DNA of 64,000 nt from Salinibacterium sp. TMP30 (GTDB lineage: Bacteria > Actinomycetota > Actinomycetes > Actinomycetales > Microbacteriaceae), in contig NZ_CP151642.1 of the NCBI RefSeq assembly GCF_038397785.1, positions 2,108,001-2,172,000 on the forward strand. Reading direction: 5' to 3'. The translations under genes and the position numbers were made by a program. The stretch's first letter is position 1. Each line of letters starts with the position of its first letter. Of the stretch, positions 8,538-17,273 are shown piece by piece. Under the pieces are notes generated by a model. It ran no database searches and was not told the origin of the DNA. It saw only the letters and a list, made by a program, of their open reading frames with translations.

Positions 8538-9458
8538 CTACGGGGTAGGAGTTGGCGTCGGCGTCGGGGTCGAGTTCTCGTTGAAGTTATCTCCAGCGGC
8601 CTGAATTACGAACGCTTGGAAAGCAGCGAGGTCGTTTACGGCACCTTCATACTTGATTCCGTTTACCAGAACCGTGGGGGTTCCGGTAACCCGCGCAATT
8701 TCAGAGTTGGGGATTGGCCCCGAAAGTGCACGCGCCGTGGAATTCTTGACCCACGACTTGAATGTTTCCTCTTGTATGCACTCACTGATGGCGGGAACGT
8801 TCTCTACACCCGCGGTGTCGAGCAGGGAAATGAGGTCATCGTTGCTCAATCCGTTCGTGTTCTCGGCGGGCTGCACCTCTGCGGTGAGCAGCAGCGAGTG
8901 GTAGGCGTAGAAATCATTGGGCGAGGAGTCAGCAACACACGCGACAGCATTCACTGCACGCGATGAGTAACGCTGGCCCTGCGACAAACGGTCGAGGATC
9001 GTGATGGGGTGCACTTCGAGGGTTGCCGCACCGTTGTCCACCAGGCTCTCGATATATTCAGCGTTGGTCTGCTCGAATGCGCCACAGATGGGGCACAGGT
9101 AGTCGACGTATAGCTGGATATCGAGCACGCCTGATTCTTCATCAGGAACGCTCGGGATAGGGTCCGCATCCGCTTCAATCGCATCGGTCGGGGTGGCGAT
9201 GAACCCTTGGCTCAGTTGCACTCCATCACTGGCGAAATTCTTCGGACCGGGGCCCGCTGGCTGGTTCGAGTTAACGAGCACGAGCGCAATGACAGCGACG
9301 ATCGCAACGAGAGCAAGGCCTACACCGCCCTGAAGGAACAGCTTCGTTCGGCGATCCTTCTTCTTTTGCTCGTCGCGCAGCACACGAGCCTTTTCACGTG
9401 CCGCTTCGCGTCGCTCATTCTTGCTGAGTCGGCTGTCGCCGGAATTGCCGTTGCTCAA
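8538..9458 (-). CDS. membrane-anchored DsbA/thioredoxin-fold protein
   Basis: About 306 aa: a basic cytoplasmic N-terminus rich in Lys/Arg (NERREAAREKAR), one membrane helix at about residues 41-62, then an extracytoplasmic thioredoxin-fold domain with CPIC at about 122-125 and the cis-Pro segment TGTPTVLVNG late in the chain. Two further Cys could form an internal disulfide. The C-terminus is a Thr-Pro repeat encoded by a GGCGTC-type repeat. I chose TTG 9458 (MSNGNSGDSR, with GAGG before it); a GTG at 9497 gives 13 more residues. The family (DsbA/BdbD-like, as in many actinobacteria) acts in disulfide formation or reduction of secreted proteins; the exact partner is unknown. Confidence 0.85.
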   Translation of the reverse strand: MSNGNSGDSRLSKNERREAAREKARVLRDEQKKKDRRTKLFLQGGVGLALVAIVAVIALVLVNSNQPAGPGPKNFASDGVQLSQGFIATPTDAIEADADPIPSVPDEESGVLDIQLYVDYLCPICGAFEQTNAEYIESLVDNGAATLEVHPITILDRLSQGQRYSSRAVNAVACVADSSPNDFYAYHSLLLTAEVQPAENTNGLSNDDLISLLDTAGVENVPAISECIQEETFKSWVKNSTARALSGPIPNSEIARVTGTPTVLVNGIKYEGAVNDLAAFQAFVIQAAGDNFNENSTPTPTPTPTP

Positions 9459-9703
9459 TCGAACCTCATTTGCCGTGGATATCGCTGTGTCGGGCACCAG
9501 AAATGACGGCGCACCCGTCGAATTCTAAGAGTAATCTCTGGGAATTGCCCAACTGGATCCCGAGAAACGGATGTTTGAGGGCTGCACCACTCGGTCACGT
9601 GGCCCCTAAAAGAGTGCAATAATGACCCAACGCGGTTTCGATCGCTGTCCATCACAACGGATCGTCCGGCACGTACCTGCCGGTGAAGGAGAACAGTACA
9701 ACA

Positions 9704-10804
9704 ATGGCGTCTGTAACTTTTGACAATGCAACCCGCCTCTACCCTGGGTCAACAATCCCCGCCGTAGACAAGCTGAATCTTCACGTAGAAGACGGCGAAT
9801 TCCTCGTACTTGTCGGCCCGTCGGGTTGCGGTAAGTCCACCAGCCTTCGAATGCTCGCCGGCCTCGAAGAGGTCAACGATGGCAGCATCCTCATCGGTGA
9901 CCGTGACGTCACTGATGTTCCTCCGAAAGACCGTGACATTGCCATGGTCTTCCAGAACTACGCTCTCTACCCGCACATGACGGTTGCCGAGAACATGGGC
10001 TTCGCGCTCAAAATTGCTGGTATCGCTAAGGAAGAGCGTGCAGCTCGCGTGCTTGAGGCAGCAAAGTTGCTCGACCTCGAGCCTTACCTCGCCCGCAAAC
10101 CCAAAGCTCTCTCGGGTGGTCAGCGTCAGCGCGTTGCCATGGGTCGCGCGATTGTTCGCCAGCCTCAGGTGTTCCTCATGGACGAGCCGCTCTCGAACTT
10201 GGATGCCAAGCTTCGTGTTCAGACGCGTACGCAGATTGCTAGCCTTCAGCGTCGACTCGGAGTCACCACGGTTTACGTGACTCACGATCAGACCGAAGCC
10301 CTCACCATGGGCGACCGCATCGCCGTTCTCAAGGATGGCCTCCTCCAGCAGGTTGGTACCCCTCGCGACCTGTACGAAGCACCTCAGAACATCTTCGTTG
10401 CTGGCTTCATCGGTAGCCCCGCGATGAACCTGTTCAGCGTTGACATTGTCGACGGTGGATTGCAGCTCGGTGATGCAGTTGTCAAAGTTGACCGCGAGAC
10501 GCTCGGCGAGACCGATGCTAAGACCGTGACCATCGGTGTTCGCCCAGAAGACGTTATCGTTTCGACTTCGGGCAGCGGTCTTCCGGTTGACGTTGATCTC
10601 GTTGAAGAGCTCGGCGCCGACGGGTACCTCTACGGTCACGCCGACATCAAGGGTGAGCGCGTTGACATCGTTGCTCGCGTTGATGGCCGTTCACACCCGA
10701 ACGCTGGCGACCGGGTATTCGTTACGCCTGAGCCTCACCACGTTCACGTCTTCGACACTGAGTCTGGCCTGCGCCTGACCAAGCGGCCTGTCGGAGCGAT
10801 CTAA
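9704..10804 (+). CDS. ABC importer ATPase, MsiK/UgpC type
   Basis: 366 aa with Walker [10 protein letters not shown], signature LSGGQRQR, Walker B VFLMDEP and the switch His in VTHDQ, then a C-terminal regulatory OB (TOBE) domain from about residue 240. This length and the MASVTFDNATRLYPGS start are typical of the shared sugar-importer ATPase of actinobacteria (MsiK), which energises several carbohydrate ABC systems whose permeases are elsewhere. ATG 9704 is preceded by AAGGAG at 12-base spacing; GTG 9683 is an alternative. It stands alone, with no permease or binding protein next to it, and is followed by a hairpin, which fits a shared multi-system ATPase. Confidence 0.88.
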   Translation: MASVTFDNATRLYPGSTIPAVDKLNLHVEDGEFLVLVGPSGCGKSTSLRMLAGLEEVNDGSILIGDRDVTDVPPKDRDIAMVFQNYALYPHMTVAENMGFALKIAGIAKEERAARVLEAAKLLDLEPYLARKPKALSGGQRQRVAMGRAIVRQPQVFLMDEPLSNLDAKLRVQTRTQIASLQRRLGVTTVYVTHDQTEALTMGDRIAVLKDGLLQQVGTPRDLYEAPQNIFVAGFIGSPAMNLFSVDIVDGGLQLGDAVVKVDRETLGETDAKTVTIGVRPEDVIVSTSGSGLPVDVDLVEELGADGYLYGHADIKGERVDIVARVDGRSHPNAGDRVFVTPEPHHVHVFDTESGLRLTKRPVGAI

Positions 10805-10820
10805 CTCCCGCTTGACGATC

Positions 10821-10864
10821 GAGCCCGTCAACGTCGAACACTGTTCGAATGCGTTGACGGGCTC
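10821..10864 (+). terminator. 13-bp hairpin after the MsiK-type gene
   Basis: GAGCCCGTCAACG (10821-10833) pairs with CGTTGACGGGCTC (10852-10864), with further TCGAA/TTCGA pairing inside; GTTTCAGCTT follows. It lies between the ATPase stop and the ATG of the next gene at 10887, so it either ends the first transcript or attenuates the second. Confidence 0.7.
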
Positions 10865-10886
10865 GTTTCAGCTTAAGGAAACGTTA

Positions 10887-12203
10887 ATGTCTGGTTCTGT
10901 CAACATCACCGCAGCCACTGTTGACCCGGCACTGCTGGATCTTCCGTGGGAACTGCCGCTTGAGCTATGGCCCGACGATGCTATTGCGACCCTTCCGAAG
11001 GGCATCTCCCGCCACCTAGTGCGTTTTGCCAACCTCAGCGGGTACATCGTTGCCATCAAGGAGACCTCGAGCGAGCTAGCTAAGCGCGAGTACGACATGC
11101 TGCGCACGCTTCAGAAACTTGATGTGCCGTGCGTTGATCCGCTGGCCATTATTACCAACCGCACCAACGCAGACGGCGAAGAGCTCAAGTCAGTCCTTGT
11201 CACCCGCCACCTGCGCTTCTCTCTCCCCTACCGCGCGGTGTATTCACAGAGCTTGCGCCCCGAAACCGCGCGCCGCTTGGTCGACGCCCTTGCGGTCCTT
11301 CTCGTGCGGCTCCATATTGTCGGCTTCTTCTGGGGAGACGTCTCACTCTCGAATACCCTGTTCCGGCGCGACGCTGGCGCTTTTGCGGCCTACCTTGTGG
11401 ATGCCGAAACCGGCCAATTATACGATCGCCTCTCGAATGGTCAGCGCGAAAATGACCTTGAGATCGGTCGAGTTAACATCGCCGGCGAACTATTCGACCT
11501 GCAGGCTGGCGGTCGACTCGAAGAGGATATTGATCCGATCGAGATCAGCAATGGCATCGTCGCGCAGTACCGCACTCTCTGGAAAGAGCTCACTGGCTCA
11601 GAACGTTTCGACCACTCAGAGCGTTGGCGCATCAACCAACGGGTTGAGCGGCTCAACGCCCTCGGCTTCGACATTGAAGAACTGGCCATCAAGACCGAAG
11701 ATTCGGGTACGCGGGTGCGCATTCAGCCCAAGGTGGTGGATGCCGGACACCACTCACGTCGTCTGCTGCGCCTCACCGGACTTGACGCTCAGGAGAACCA
11801 GGCACGCCGCCTGCTCAACGACATGGACTCCTACCGTGCCGCATTCGACAAGCAGGACATGGATGAGGAAATGCTTGCCCACGAGTGGGCCGCGCGCGTC
11901 TTCGAACCCGTAATCCGTGCGATTCCTAAGGCGCTGCGCGGAAAGCTAGAGCCCGCCGAGATTTTCCATCAGTTGCTCGACCACCGGCGCCAGCTCGCTC
12001 AAGACTCTGGCCACGACATCCCGCTCGCTGAAGCCGTCGGCAGTTATGTCGAGAACGTGCTGCAGTTCCGCCGAGACGAAGCCACCATGATCAACCCGCC
12101 AACGGGCGCCTTCACCTCACCCATCAGCATCCCCGGCAGCGATATGCCGGATGGTGACGATGAGGATCCAGATGACAGCAACGACTGGCGTCTGACCGTT
12201 TAG
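10887..12203 (+). CDS. DUF4032 protein with kinase-like (LPS-kinase/WaaP-like) fold
   Basis: 438 aa. The N-terminal 180 residues show a eukaryotic-type kinase core: lysine motif VAIKE (Lys58), a following acid in AKREYD, the catalytic-loop equivalent WGDVSLSN (Asp151, Asn156) and a metal-binding VDAETG (Asp172). The remainder is helical and matches the conserved actinobacterial DUF4032 shape, ending in an Asp/Pro-rich acidic tail. ATG 10887 has AAGGAAA upstream; the in-frame extension to 10812 would overlap the hairpin. Its substrate is unknown; the lipopolysaccharide-kinase label is by fold only, since this organism class has no LPS. Its stop overlaps the stop of the convergent Lrp gene. Confidence 0.75.
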   Translation: MSGSVNITAATVDPALLDLPWELPLELWPDDAIATLPKGISRHLVRFANLSGYIVAIKETSSELAKREYDMLRTLQKLDVPCVDPLAIITNRTNADGEELKSVLVTRHLRFSLPYRAVYSQSLRPETARRLVDALAVLLVRLHIVGFFWGDVSLSNTLFRRDAGAFAAYLVDAETGQLYDRLSNGQRENDLEIGRVNIAGELFDLQAGGRLEEDIDPIEISNGIVAQYRTLWKELTGSERFDHSERWRINQRVERLNALGFDIEELAIKTEDSGTRVRIQPKVVDAGHHSRRLLRLTGLDAQENQARRLLNDMDSYRAAFDKQDMDEEMLAHEWAARVFEPVIRAIPKALRGKLEPAEIFHQLLDHRRQLAQDSGHDIPLAEAVGSYVENVLQFRRDEATMINPPTGAFTSPISIPGSDMPDGDDEDPDDSNDWRLTV

Positions 12204-12682
12204 GAGAGCAACTGCTCGAGACCTTGGCCCGTCACGTGCTCAAACACTAGATTCGTTTCGGTGTGAGCAACGGCCGGATGGCTCGCCAAGTAGGTGAGCA
12301 TGAAGTCGCGCAGCTCTGCTGCACTGCGAGCCGCAACGTGGAGTAGGTAGTCGTCTCCGCCGCCGGTGTGGAAGAAGGCCAATACCCCCGGCCAGTTGGG
12401 TGCAGCACTGCGAAAGGCATCCACATCTTCGCGCACGTGCTTCACGAGTTTGATGGAGATGAGCGCCTGCACGCTCATTCCGAGCATGGCAACGTCGATA
12501 TCGGCATGGAATCCGCGCAGGTAGCCCTCATTGTGCAATCGACGGAGTCGCTGCGACACGGTGGATTCGGCGACGCCGGCGCGTGCAGCAAGTGCTGAAC
12601 CCGACATGCGGGCGTTGGTAGCTAAACTCGCCAAGATTGCGCGATCAATTGAGTCGATCGGTGGGGTTTTTTGCTCTGTCAC
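12200..12682 (-). CDS. Lrp/AsnC-family transcriptional regulator
   Basis: 160 aa: an N-terminal AsnC-type helix-turn-helix (IDRAILASLATNARMSGS and VAESTVSQRLRRL, about residues 12-55) and a C-terminal RAM/ligand-binding ferredoxin-like domain with GGGDDYLLHV. GTG 12682 has GGAG seven bases before it. The gene is divergent from a methionine-gamma-lyase-type gene with a 100-bp gap, an arrangement like MdeR/MdeA, where the Lrp protein senses methionine and activates the lyase. The same role here is an inference. It overlaps the stop of the DUF4032 gene by 3 bases. Confidence 0.88.
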   Translation of the reverse strand: MTEQKTPPIDSIDRAILASLATNARMSGSALAARAGVAESTVSQRLRRLHNEGYLRGFHADIDVAMLGMSVQALISIKLVKHVREDVDAFRSAAPNWPGVLAFFHTGGGDDYLLHVAARSAAELRDFMLTYLASHPAVAHTETNLVFEHVTGQGLEQLLS

Positions 12683-12782
12683 GGTGTGCTCCTTGACCGC
12701 AGTTTATGCGGAAACCATGACAATTCGTGAATATTCTGCATCAGGAGTTGATTTGCGGCGCAGTTTCTGCTCATATCAAGAC

Positions 12783-13967
12783 ATGCTGCCTCACGACATC
12801 CGAATCGAAACTCTTGCTGTTCACGCGGGGATGGAGGGTGTGCTGGAATCTGGCCAACATGTTCCCTCCATTGATCTCTCGACCACCAACCCGCTGCCGA
12901 GCGTTGAGGCTGGGGGCGACTCCTATGAGAACCTCGCCACCGGAAACCCCATCATCGATGGCCATTCCGCTGTTTATCAGCGCCTCTGGCAGCCCGGAGT
13001 TGCCCGCTTCGAAGACGGCCTCGCCGCACTAGAGGGAGCAGAAGCCGCCGTGGCCTACGCCAGCGGCATGGCCGCACTCGCTGCGGTGCTTATCTCCATC
13101 GCGTCCGCCGGCCGCCCCCACGTCGTGGGTGTTCGCCCGTTGTACGGTGGAACCGACCACGTGCTCGACAATGGACTGCTCGGCACTACCGTCACGTGGG
13201 CTGACGCTGATTCGCTTGCGGATGCCATCCAGGCCGACACCGGACTCGTCGTTGTCGAGTCCCCCGCCAACCCCACGCTCGAACTTGTCGACATCAAGAA
13301 GATCGTCGCCGCCGCCGGCGACGTGCCCGTTCTCGTCGACAACACTTTCGCAACCCCTGTGCTGCAGCGCCCCCTCGAACTTGGCGCAGCCATGGTCTTG
13401 CACAGCGCAACCAAGTACCTCGGTGGTCACGGTGACGTCATGGGTGGCGTGATCGCCACCAGTGAGGAACACGCCAAGAGCCTGCGCAACGTTCGCGCCC
13501 TCACCGGAGGCGTGCTTCACCCCTTTGCCGCATACCTGCTCCACCGCGGCCTGCGCACGCTTCCCTTGCGGGTGCGGGCTCAGCAAGAGACTGCTGGCGA
13601 ACTTGCTCGTCGTCTGGATGGGCATCCGGCTCTCGCTCGCGTGCTCTACCCCGGCCTCCCTGGCCAAGACCCTGCCGGTCTTATCGGCACCCAGTCTGCG
13701 GGCGCCGGTTCACTCATTGCTCTGGATTTGGCTGGCGGCTATGAGGCTGCGGCCAAGTTCACTGAGTCGGTGAAACTCATCACACACGCAGTGTCGTTGG
13801 GGGGAATCGACACTCTCGTGCAGCACCCTGCGTCGCTCACTCACCGCCCCGTTGCCTCTGAGGCGAGGCCCGGCGCCGGCATTGTTCGCATCTCGGTCGG
13901 CCTTGAGCACATTGACGATCTCATGAATGACATCACCGCGGCGCTTGACGCTGTGACGGGCAAATAA
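12783..13967 (+). CDS. PLP-dependent trans-sulfuration enzyme, probably methionine gamma-lyase type
   Basis: 394 aa Cys/Met-metabolism PLP enzyme: YASGMAA (phosphate-binding region), VVESPANPTLELVDI, DNTFATPVLQRPLELGA and the PLP lysine in HSATKYLGGHGDVMGG (Lys211). C-terminal SLGGIDTLVQHPASLTH is the family substrate-carboxylate region. The family includes cystathionine gamma-synthase/lyase, O-acetylhomoserine sulfhydrylase and methionine gamma-lyase, which cannot be separated reliably by eye; the divergent Lrp gene favours methionine gamma-lyase. ATG 12783 has only a weak ribosome site; TTG 12753 with AGGAG at spacing 5 is a possible longer start. Followed by a bidirectional terminator. Confidence 0.8.
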   Translation: MLPHDIRIETLAVHAGMEGVLESGQHVPSIDLSTTNPLPSVEAGGDSYENLATGNPIIDGHSAVYQRLWQPGVARFEDGLAALEGAEAAVAYASGMAALAAVLISIASAGRPHVVGVRPLYGGTDHVLDNGLLGTTVTWADADSLADAIQADTGLVVVESPANPTLELVDIKKIVAAAGDVPVLVDNTFATPVLQRPLELGAAMVLHSATKYLGGHGDVMGGVIATSEEHAKSLRNVRALTGGVLHPFAAYLLHRGLRTLPLRVRAQQETAGELARRLDGHPALARVLYPGLPGQDPAGLIGTQSAGAGSLIALDLAGGYEAAAKFTESVKLITHAVSLGGIDTLVQHPASLTHRPVASEARPGAGIVRISVGLEHIDDLMNDITAALDAVTGK

Positions 13968-13995
13968 GCCCCAATCACTCTGCCTTCGGGCAAGC

Positions 13996-14030
13996 ACAGA
14001 GCCGCTGCCCCTGAGGGACAGCGGCTCTGT
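13996..14030. terminator. bidirectional terminator
   Basis: ACAGAGCCGCTGCCC (13996-14010), loop CTGA, then GGG-A-CAGCGGCTCTGT (14015-14030): 15 paired bases with one bulge, between the convergent PLP-enzyme gene and rlmB. CGTTCTCT follows on the plus strand. Confidence 0.8.
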
Positions 14031-14046
14031 CGTTCTCTGAACGGAA

Positions 14047-15081
14047 CTACTTCTTTTTGCGTGCCGCTGAGCGGAGCTTCGAAATTTCGTAGAGCGTGAC
14101 GCTCGCAGCGATGCCGGCGTTGAGGGATTCTGTCGAAGCGCTGATCGGGATTGAGACGATCGCGTCGCAGTTCTCGGTGACCAGTCGCGACAGGCCTTTG
14201 CCTTCGCTGCCGACCACGATCAGCACAGGCTCTTTAGCCAACGGCAGTGAGGGAAGTGACACATCTCCATCACCATCAAGGCCCAGCACGAATACGCCGC
14301 GCTTTTTGTATTCTTTGATCATCTGCGTGAGGTTATTGGCCATCGCTACGGGTGTGCGAGCAGCAGCACCGGCCGAGGTCTTCCACGCGGATGCCGTCAT
14401 ACCTACTGAACGACGCTGCGGGACGATGACACCTTGGCCACCAAATGCGGCAACCGACCGCACGATGGCTCCGAGGTTACGCGGGTCGGTAATGCCATCC
14501 AAAGCAACGAGCAGCGGAACCTGGCCGCGCGCCTCAATCTTGTCGAGAAGCTCCATGGGGTGCGCGTACTCGTACGGCGGCACCTTGAGTGCAACACCCT
14601 GATGCACTGAATCGAAACCGGCAAGACGGTCAAGTTCGGGACGCATCACTTCAAGCACCGCAATATTACGGGCCGTAGCGAGCTTCAGAATCTCCTTGAC
14701 GCGGTCATCGAATTCGATGCGCGCCGCCATGTACAGAGTGTGTGCGGGAATCTTGGCACGAAGTGCTTCAAGAACGGAGTTGCGACCGGTGACCATTTCT
14801 GACTCGTCAGCAGACTTGGCAACCCTCGACTGAGTGGGACGGTTCGTACGCTGTTGAGGTGCATCCGTTGGCTTGCCACCGCTGCGGCGACCGCCGGCCG
14901 CTTCATACCGGTCGGCAGCAGCCTTGCGCTTGCCTGCGGGGTGGTACGGGCGATCGACTGCTTTGGGGGTGGGCTTACGACCTTCGAGAGCTTGACGTCC
15001 CTGGCCTCCCGAGCCGACCTGGGGGCCTTTGCGGCCCTTGCGTACCGCTCCTGCGCGGGGTTTGTTACCTGGGTTTTTCAC
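14047..15081 (-). CDS. rlmB: 23S rRNA (guanosine-2'-O-)-methyltransferase RlmB (TrmH/SpoU family)
   Basis: 344 aa. About 95 N-terminal residues are basic and low-complexity (Lys, Arg, Gly, Pro), as usual in actinobacterial homologues; then the ribose-binding substrate domain starting TGRNSVLEAL, and a C-terminal SPOUT knot with DGITDPRNLGAIVRS (motif 1), VVGSEGKGLS (motif 2) and IPISASTESLNAGIA (motif 3). It methylates G2251-type residues in the peptidyl-transferase loop of 23S rRNA. GTG 15081 has AGGAG at 9-base spacing. It follows cysS by 31 bases in the same direction, the actinobacterial order seen at Rv3580c-Rv3579c in M. tuberculosis. Confidence 0.92.
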   Translation of the reverse strand: MKNPGNKPRAGAVRKGRKGPQVGSGGQGRQALEGRKPTPKAVDRPYHPAGKRKAAADRYEAAGGRRSGGKPTDAPQQRTNRPTQSRVAKSADESEMVTGRNSVLEALRAKIPAHTLYMAARIEFDDRVKEILKLATARNIAVLEVMRPELDRLAGFDSVHQGVALKVPPYEYAHPMELLDKIEARGQVPLLVALDGITDPRNLGAIVRSVAAFGGQGVIVPQRRSVGMTASAWKTSAGAAARTPVAMANNLTQMIKEYKKRGVFVLGLDGDGDVSLPSLPLAKEPVLIVVGSEGKGLSRLVTENCDAIVSIPISASTESLNAGIAASVTLYEISKLRSAARKKK

Positions 15082-15112
15082 GAGTGTTGCTCCTGTCGGA
15101 AGCGCCGATTAT

Positions 15113-16543
15113 TCACGGCAAGCTCCAATGCGATCCGGTCGAGTCATCTTCTACAGTGATGCCCGCCGCTGATAGTTCATCACGGATTCGGTCCGCCACA
15201 GCAAAGTCCTTTGCCGTGCGTGCCGTATTGCGATCCTCGATGAGCTTCTCAACCAGTGCTGAGAGAGCAGCGACGGCTGGTTCTGAAAGTTCAGAACCCC
15301 ATCGTGGATCTAGTGGGTTGATACCCAAAACTTGTGCCATAGCGACCACTTGGGATCGCGCGGTAGCGACTGCCGCGAGATCTCCGTCGTCGAGCGCGGC
15401 ATTACCTGCCCTAATTGTATCGTGCACAACTGCGAGCGCCTGGGGAACCGCAAGATCGTCATCCATCGCTTCACCAAACGCTTCGGGAACTTCATTGGTG
15501 TTGGCAACGTCGAAGCGTGTGTCGCGCAGGCGACGTGTGGCTCGTTCGATGAAGACCTCAAGGCGCTCGAATGCCGCCTCGGCCTCGTCGAGCGAACCGT
15601 CAGTGTAGTCAATGGTGGAACTATAGTGAGCGGCCCCGAGCAGGTACCGAACCACAATGGGGCGCGCAGCATCGAGCAGGTCGCGCGCGAAGACAGAGTT
15701 GCCGAGCGACTTTGACATCTTCTGGCCATTCACGTGAACCATGCCGTTGTGCACCCAGTGCTTCGCAAAATCATCGCCGAGTGCACTCGACTGAGCCAAC
15801 TCATTTTCGTGATGCGGGAACCGCAAATCGAGGCCACCACCGTGGATGTCGAACGCACCACCCAAATACCGGCGAGACATTGCCGTGCACTCGATGTGCC
15901 ACCCCGGGCGGCCGTCACCCCACGGTGACGGCCATGAGGCAGACTCCGGCTCGGTGGGCTTGCTGCCCTTCCACAGGGCAAAGTCGCGCGGGTCTCGCTT
16001 TGAGCGGGGATCGGCGTCGGCCGCAGCAACCATGTCGTCGAGCTTTTGGTGAGTTAGCTCGCCGTATGCAGGCCACGACTGGGTGTCGAAGTAGACGTCG
16101 CCCGAATCATCCGCTGCCGCGTAAGCATGGCCGTGCTCGATGAGCTGTGCAATCAAGTCGCGCATTTCAGAAATGTTGGCGGTAGCGCGCGGCTCGTAGG
16201 TGGGCGGCAGGATGCCAAGCTCGTTGTAGCCAGCAGTGAACTCGAGTTCGATGCGGTAGGCCAAGGCCCACCACTGTTCGGTAGAGCCCGCTGCTGCGGC
16301 ATCCACTGTTTGGTTCAAAATCTTGTCGTCAATGTCGGTGACGTTGCGCACCAGAGTGACATCGAGACCACGGTATGTGAGCCAGCGACGCCAAATGTCA
16401 TAGACGAGAGCGGAACGCAGGTGCCCGATGTGCGGTGCAGCCTGCACGGTGGGACCGCAGACGTAGATCCCTACTTTGCCCGGCTCCCGGGGTTCGAGGT
16501 CGACGAGGCTGGCACTCCGAGTGTCATACAGGCGAATAGTCAC
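15113..16543 (-). CDS. cysS: cysteinyl-tRNA synthetase
   Basis: 476 aa class I synthetase. CGPTVQ with the zinc-ligand Cys29, HIGH-type motif HIGH at 38-41, further zinc ligands in GWHIECTAMS and FPHHENE, and KMSKS in VNGQKMSKSLGNSV. The C-terminal DALR-type helical domain is present to the end. It charges tRNA-Cys using ATP. GTG 16543 is the start. The alternative MshC (mycothiol ligase) is disfavoured by full length and the KMSKS context. Transcribed leftward into rlmB. In relatives ispF/ispD/carD lie just upstream; here a 4-kb Asp23 module intervenes. Confidence 0.95.
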   Translation of the reverse strand: MTIRLYDTRSASLVDLEPREPGKVGIYVCGPTVQAAPHIGHLRSALVYDIWRRWLTYRGLDVTLVRNVTDIDDKILNQTVDAAAAGSTEQWWALAYRIELEFTAGYNELGILPPTYEPRATANISEMRDLIAQLIEHGHAYAAADDSGDVYFDTQSWPAYGELTHQKLDDMVAAADADPRSKRDPRDFALWKGSKPTEPESASWPSPWGDGRPGWHIECTAMSRRYLGGAFDIHGGGLDLRFPHHENELAQSSALGDDFAKHWVHNGMVHVNGQKMSKSLGNSVFARDLLDAARPIVVRYLLGAAHYSSTIDYTDGSLDEAEAAFERLEVFIERATRRLRDTRFDVANTNEVPEAFGEAMDDDLAVPQALAVVHDTIRAGNAALDDGDLAAVATARSQVVAMAQVLGINPLDPRWGSELSEPAVAALSALVEKLIEDRNTARTAKDFAVADRIRDELSAAGITVEDDSTGSHWSLP

Positions 16544-16658
16544 TAAGCAAGTTTAGCGAACGCCGCGCTGTGCTGCATGGACACACCTGCAGAAGCTACG
16601 GACGTGCCACACCCCGTACTGGAAGCTAATCCAGCACACGCGGCTAAGCGAAGCTAGG

Positions 16659-17273
16659 TCAAGCGATTCCACGTTCGTCGTGCGCGAGCCGTGCTCTAAG
16701 CCCGCTGTGGATTGACACGTAGGTGGGCATTTGCTGACCGGTAAGCGCCGCCAGGTTGTCGAGGAGGCGCTCAACGTCATCGGTGACTTGCCGCGGAGAG
16801 GTGTTTTGGCGAGGAGTGATGCTGACGTGGAGCATGGGCTTGCGTCGCACGCTCGCGGCCGATACTCGGCCAAATAGGATCTCGGGCCGCTGGTCTAGTG
16901 ACTTCAGCAGCGCGTCGGAGGCGAAAGCGGTGTCGATAACAATTCGCCCATCGGGGCTGTCTTTACCTCCGGTGCGGATGAAGGCGTTGGTGCGCCCACC
17001 GCCTAATCGTGTAAGAGCGACGATCAGCAGCACGATGAGAAGCGTGACCGCTGCGAGGGAACCGAAGGCTACCCAGTTAGCTGTGGTGTTGCCGATTGTG
17101 GTTCTGGTTATCGCATCGTCGAGCCAAGTGTGCGCGTAAGCGGATGTTGTGGTCCACCACTGTGCCGCAGTGCTCCAGACGAAAACGACGACAATTCCGG
17201 CACCCATAGCGAGGAGCATGACACCCACGACGAGAATGAGCGCGCGATTGAGGAACCGGTTGGTGTTGTTCAT
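16659..17273 (-). CDS. AmaP-like membrane anchor of the Asp23 system
   Basis: 204 aa with two membrane helices (about residues 9-33 and 64-88) separated by an extracytoplasmic loop with WTTTSAYAHTW, then a cytoplasmic domain that ends in alternating strands (HVSITPRQ, VSIHSGLRARL). This is the architecture of AmaP, which fixes Asp23 to the membrane in staphylococci. It is the last gene of a five-gene leftward operon, overlapping the previous gene by 4 bases (ATGA). A long-range inverted repeat (GCCGCG/CGCGGC with TGTGCTG/CAGCACA, 16562-16644) lies after its stop and may end the transcript. Function in actinobacteria is inferred from family. Confidence 0.7.
   Translation of the reverse strand: MNNTNRFLNRALILVVGVMLLAMGAGIVVVFVWSTAAQWWTTTSAYAHTWLDDAITRTTIGNTTANWVAFGSLAAVTLLIVLLIVALTRLGGGRTNAFIRTGGKDSPDGRIVIDTAFASDALLKSLDQRPEILFGRVSAASVRRKPMLHVSITPRQNTSPRQVTDDVERLLDNLAALTGQQMPTYVSIHSGLRARLAHDERGIA

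Noticed and set aside
13029-13667. 212-residue open frame on the minus strand inside the PLP-enzyme gene
   Set aside because: Opposite strand of a well-supported enzyme; composition is Gly/Val/His repeats typical of shadow frames.
16562-16644. Long-range inverted repeat after the AmaP-like gene
   Set aside because: Arms of 6 and 7 bp with a bulge and a 56-base loop, without T run; too weak to call a terminator.
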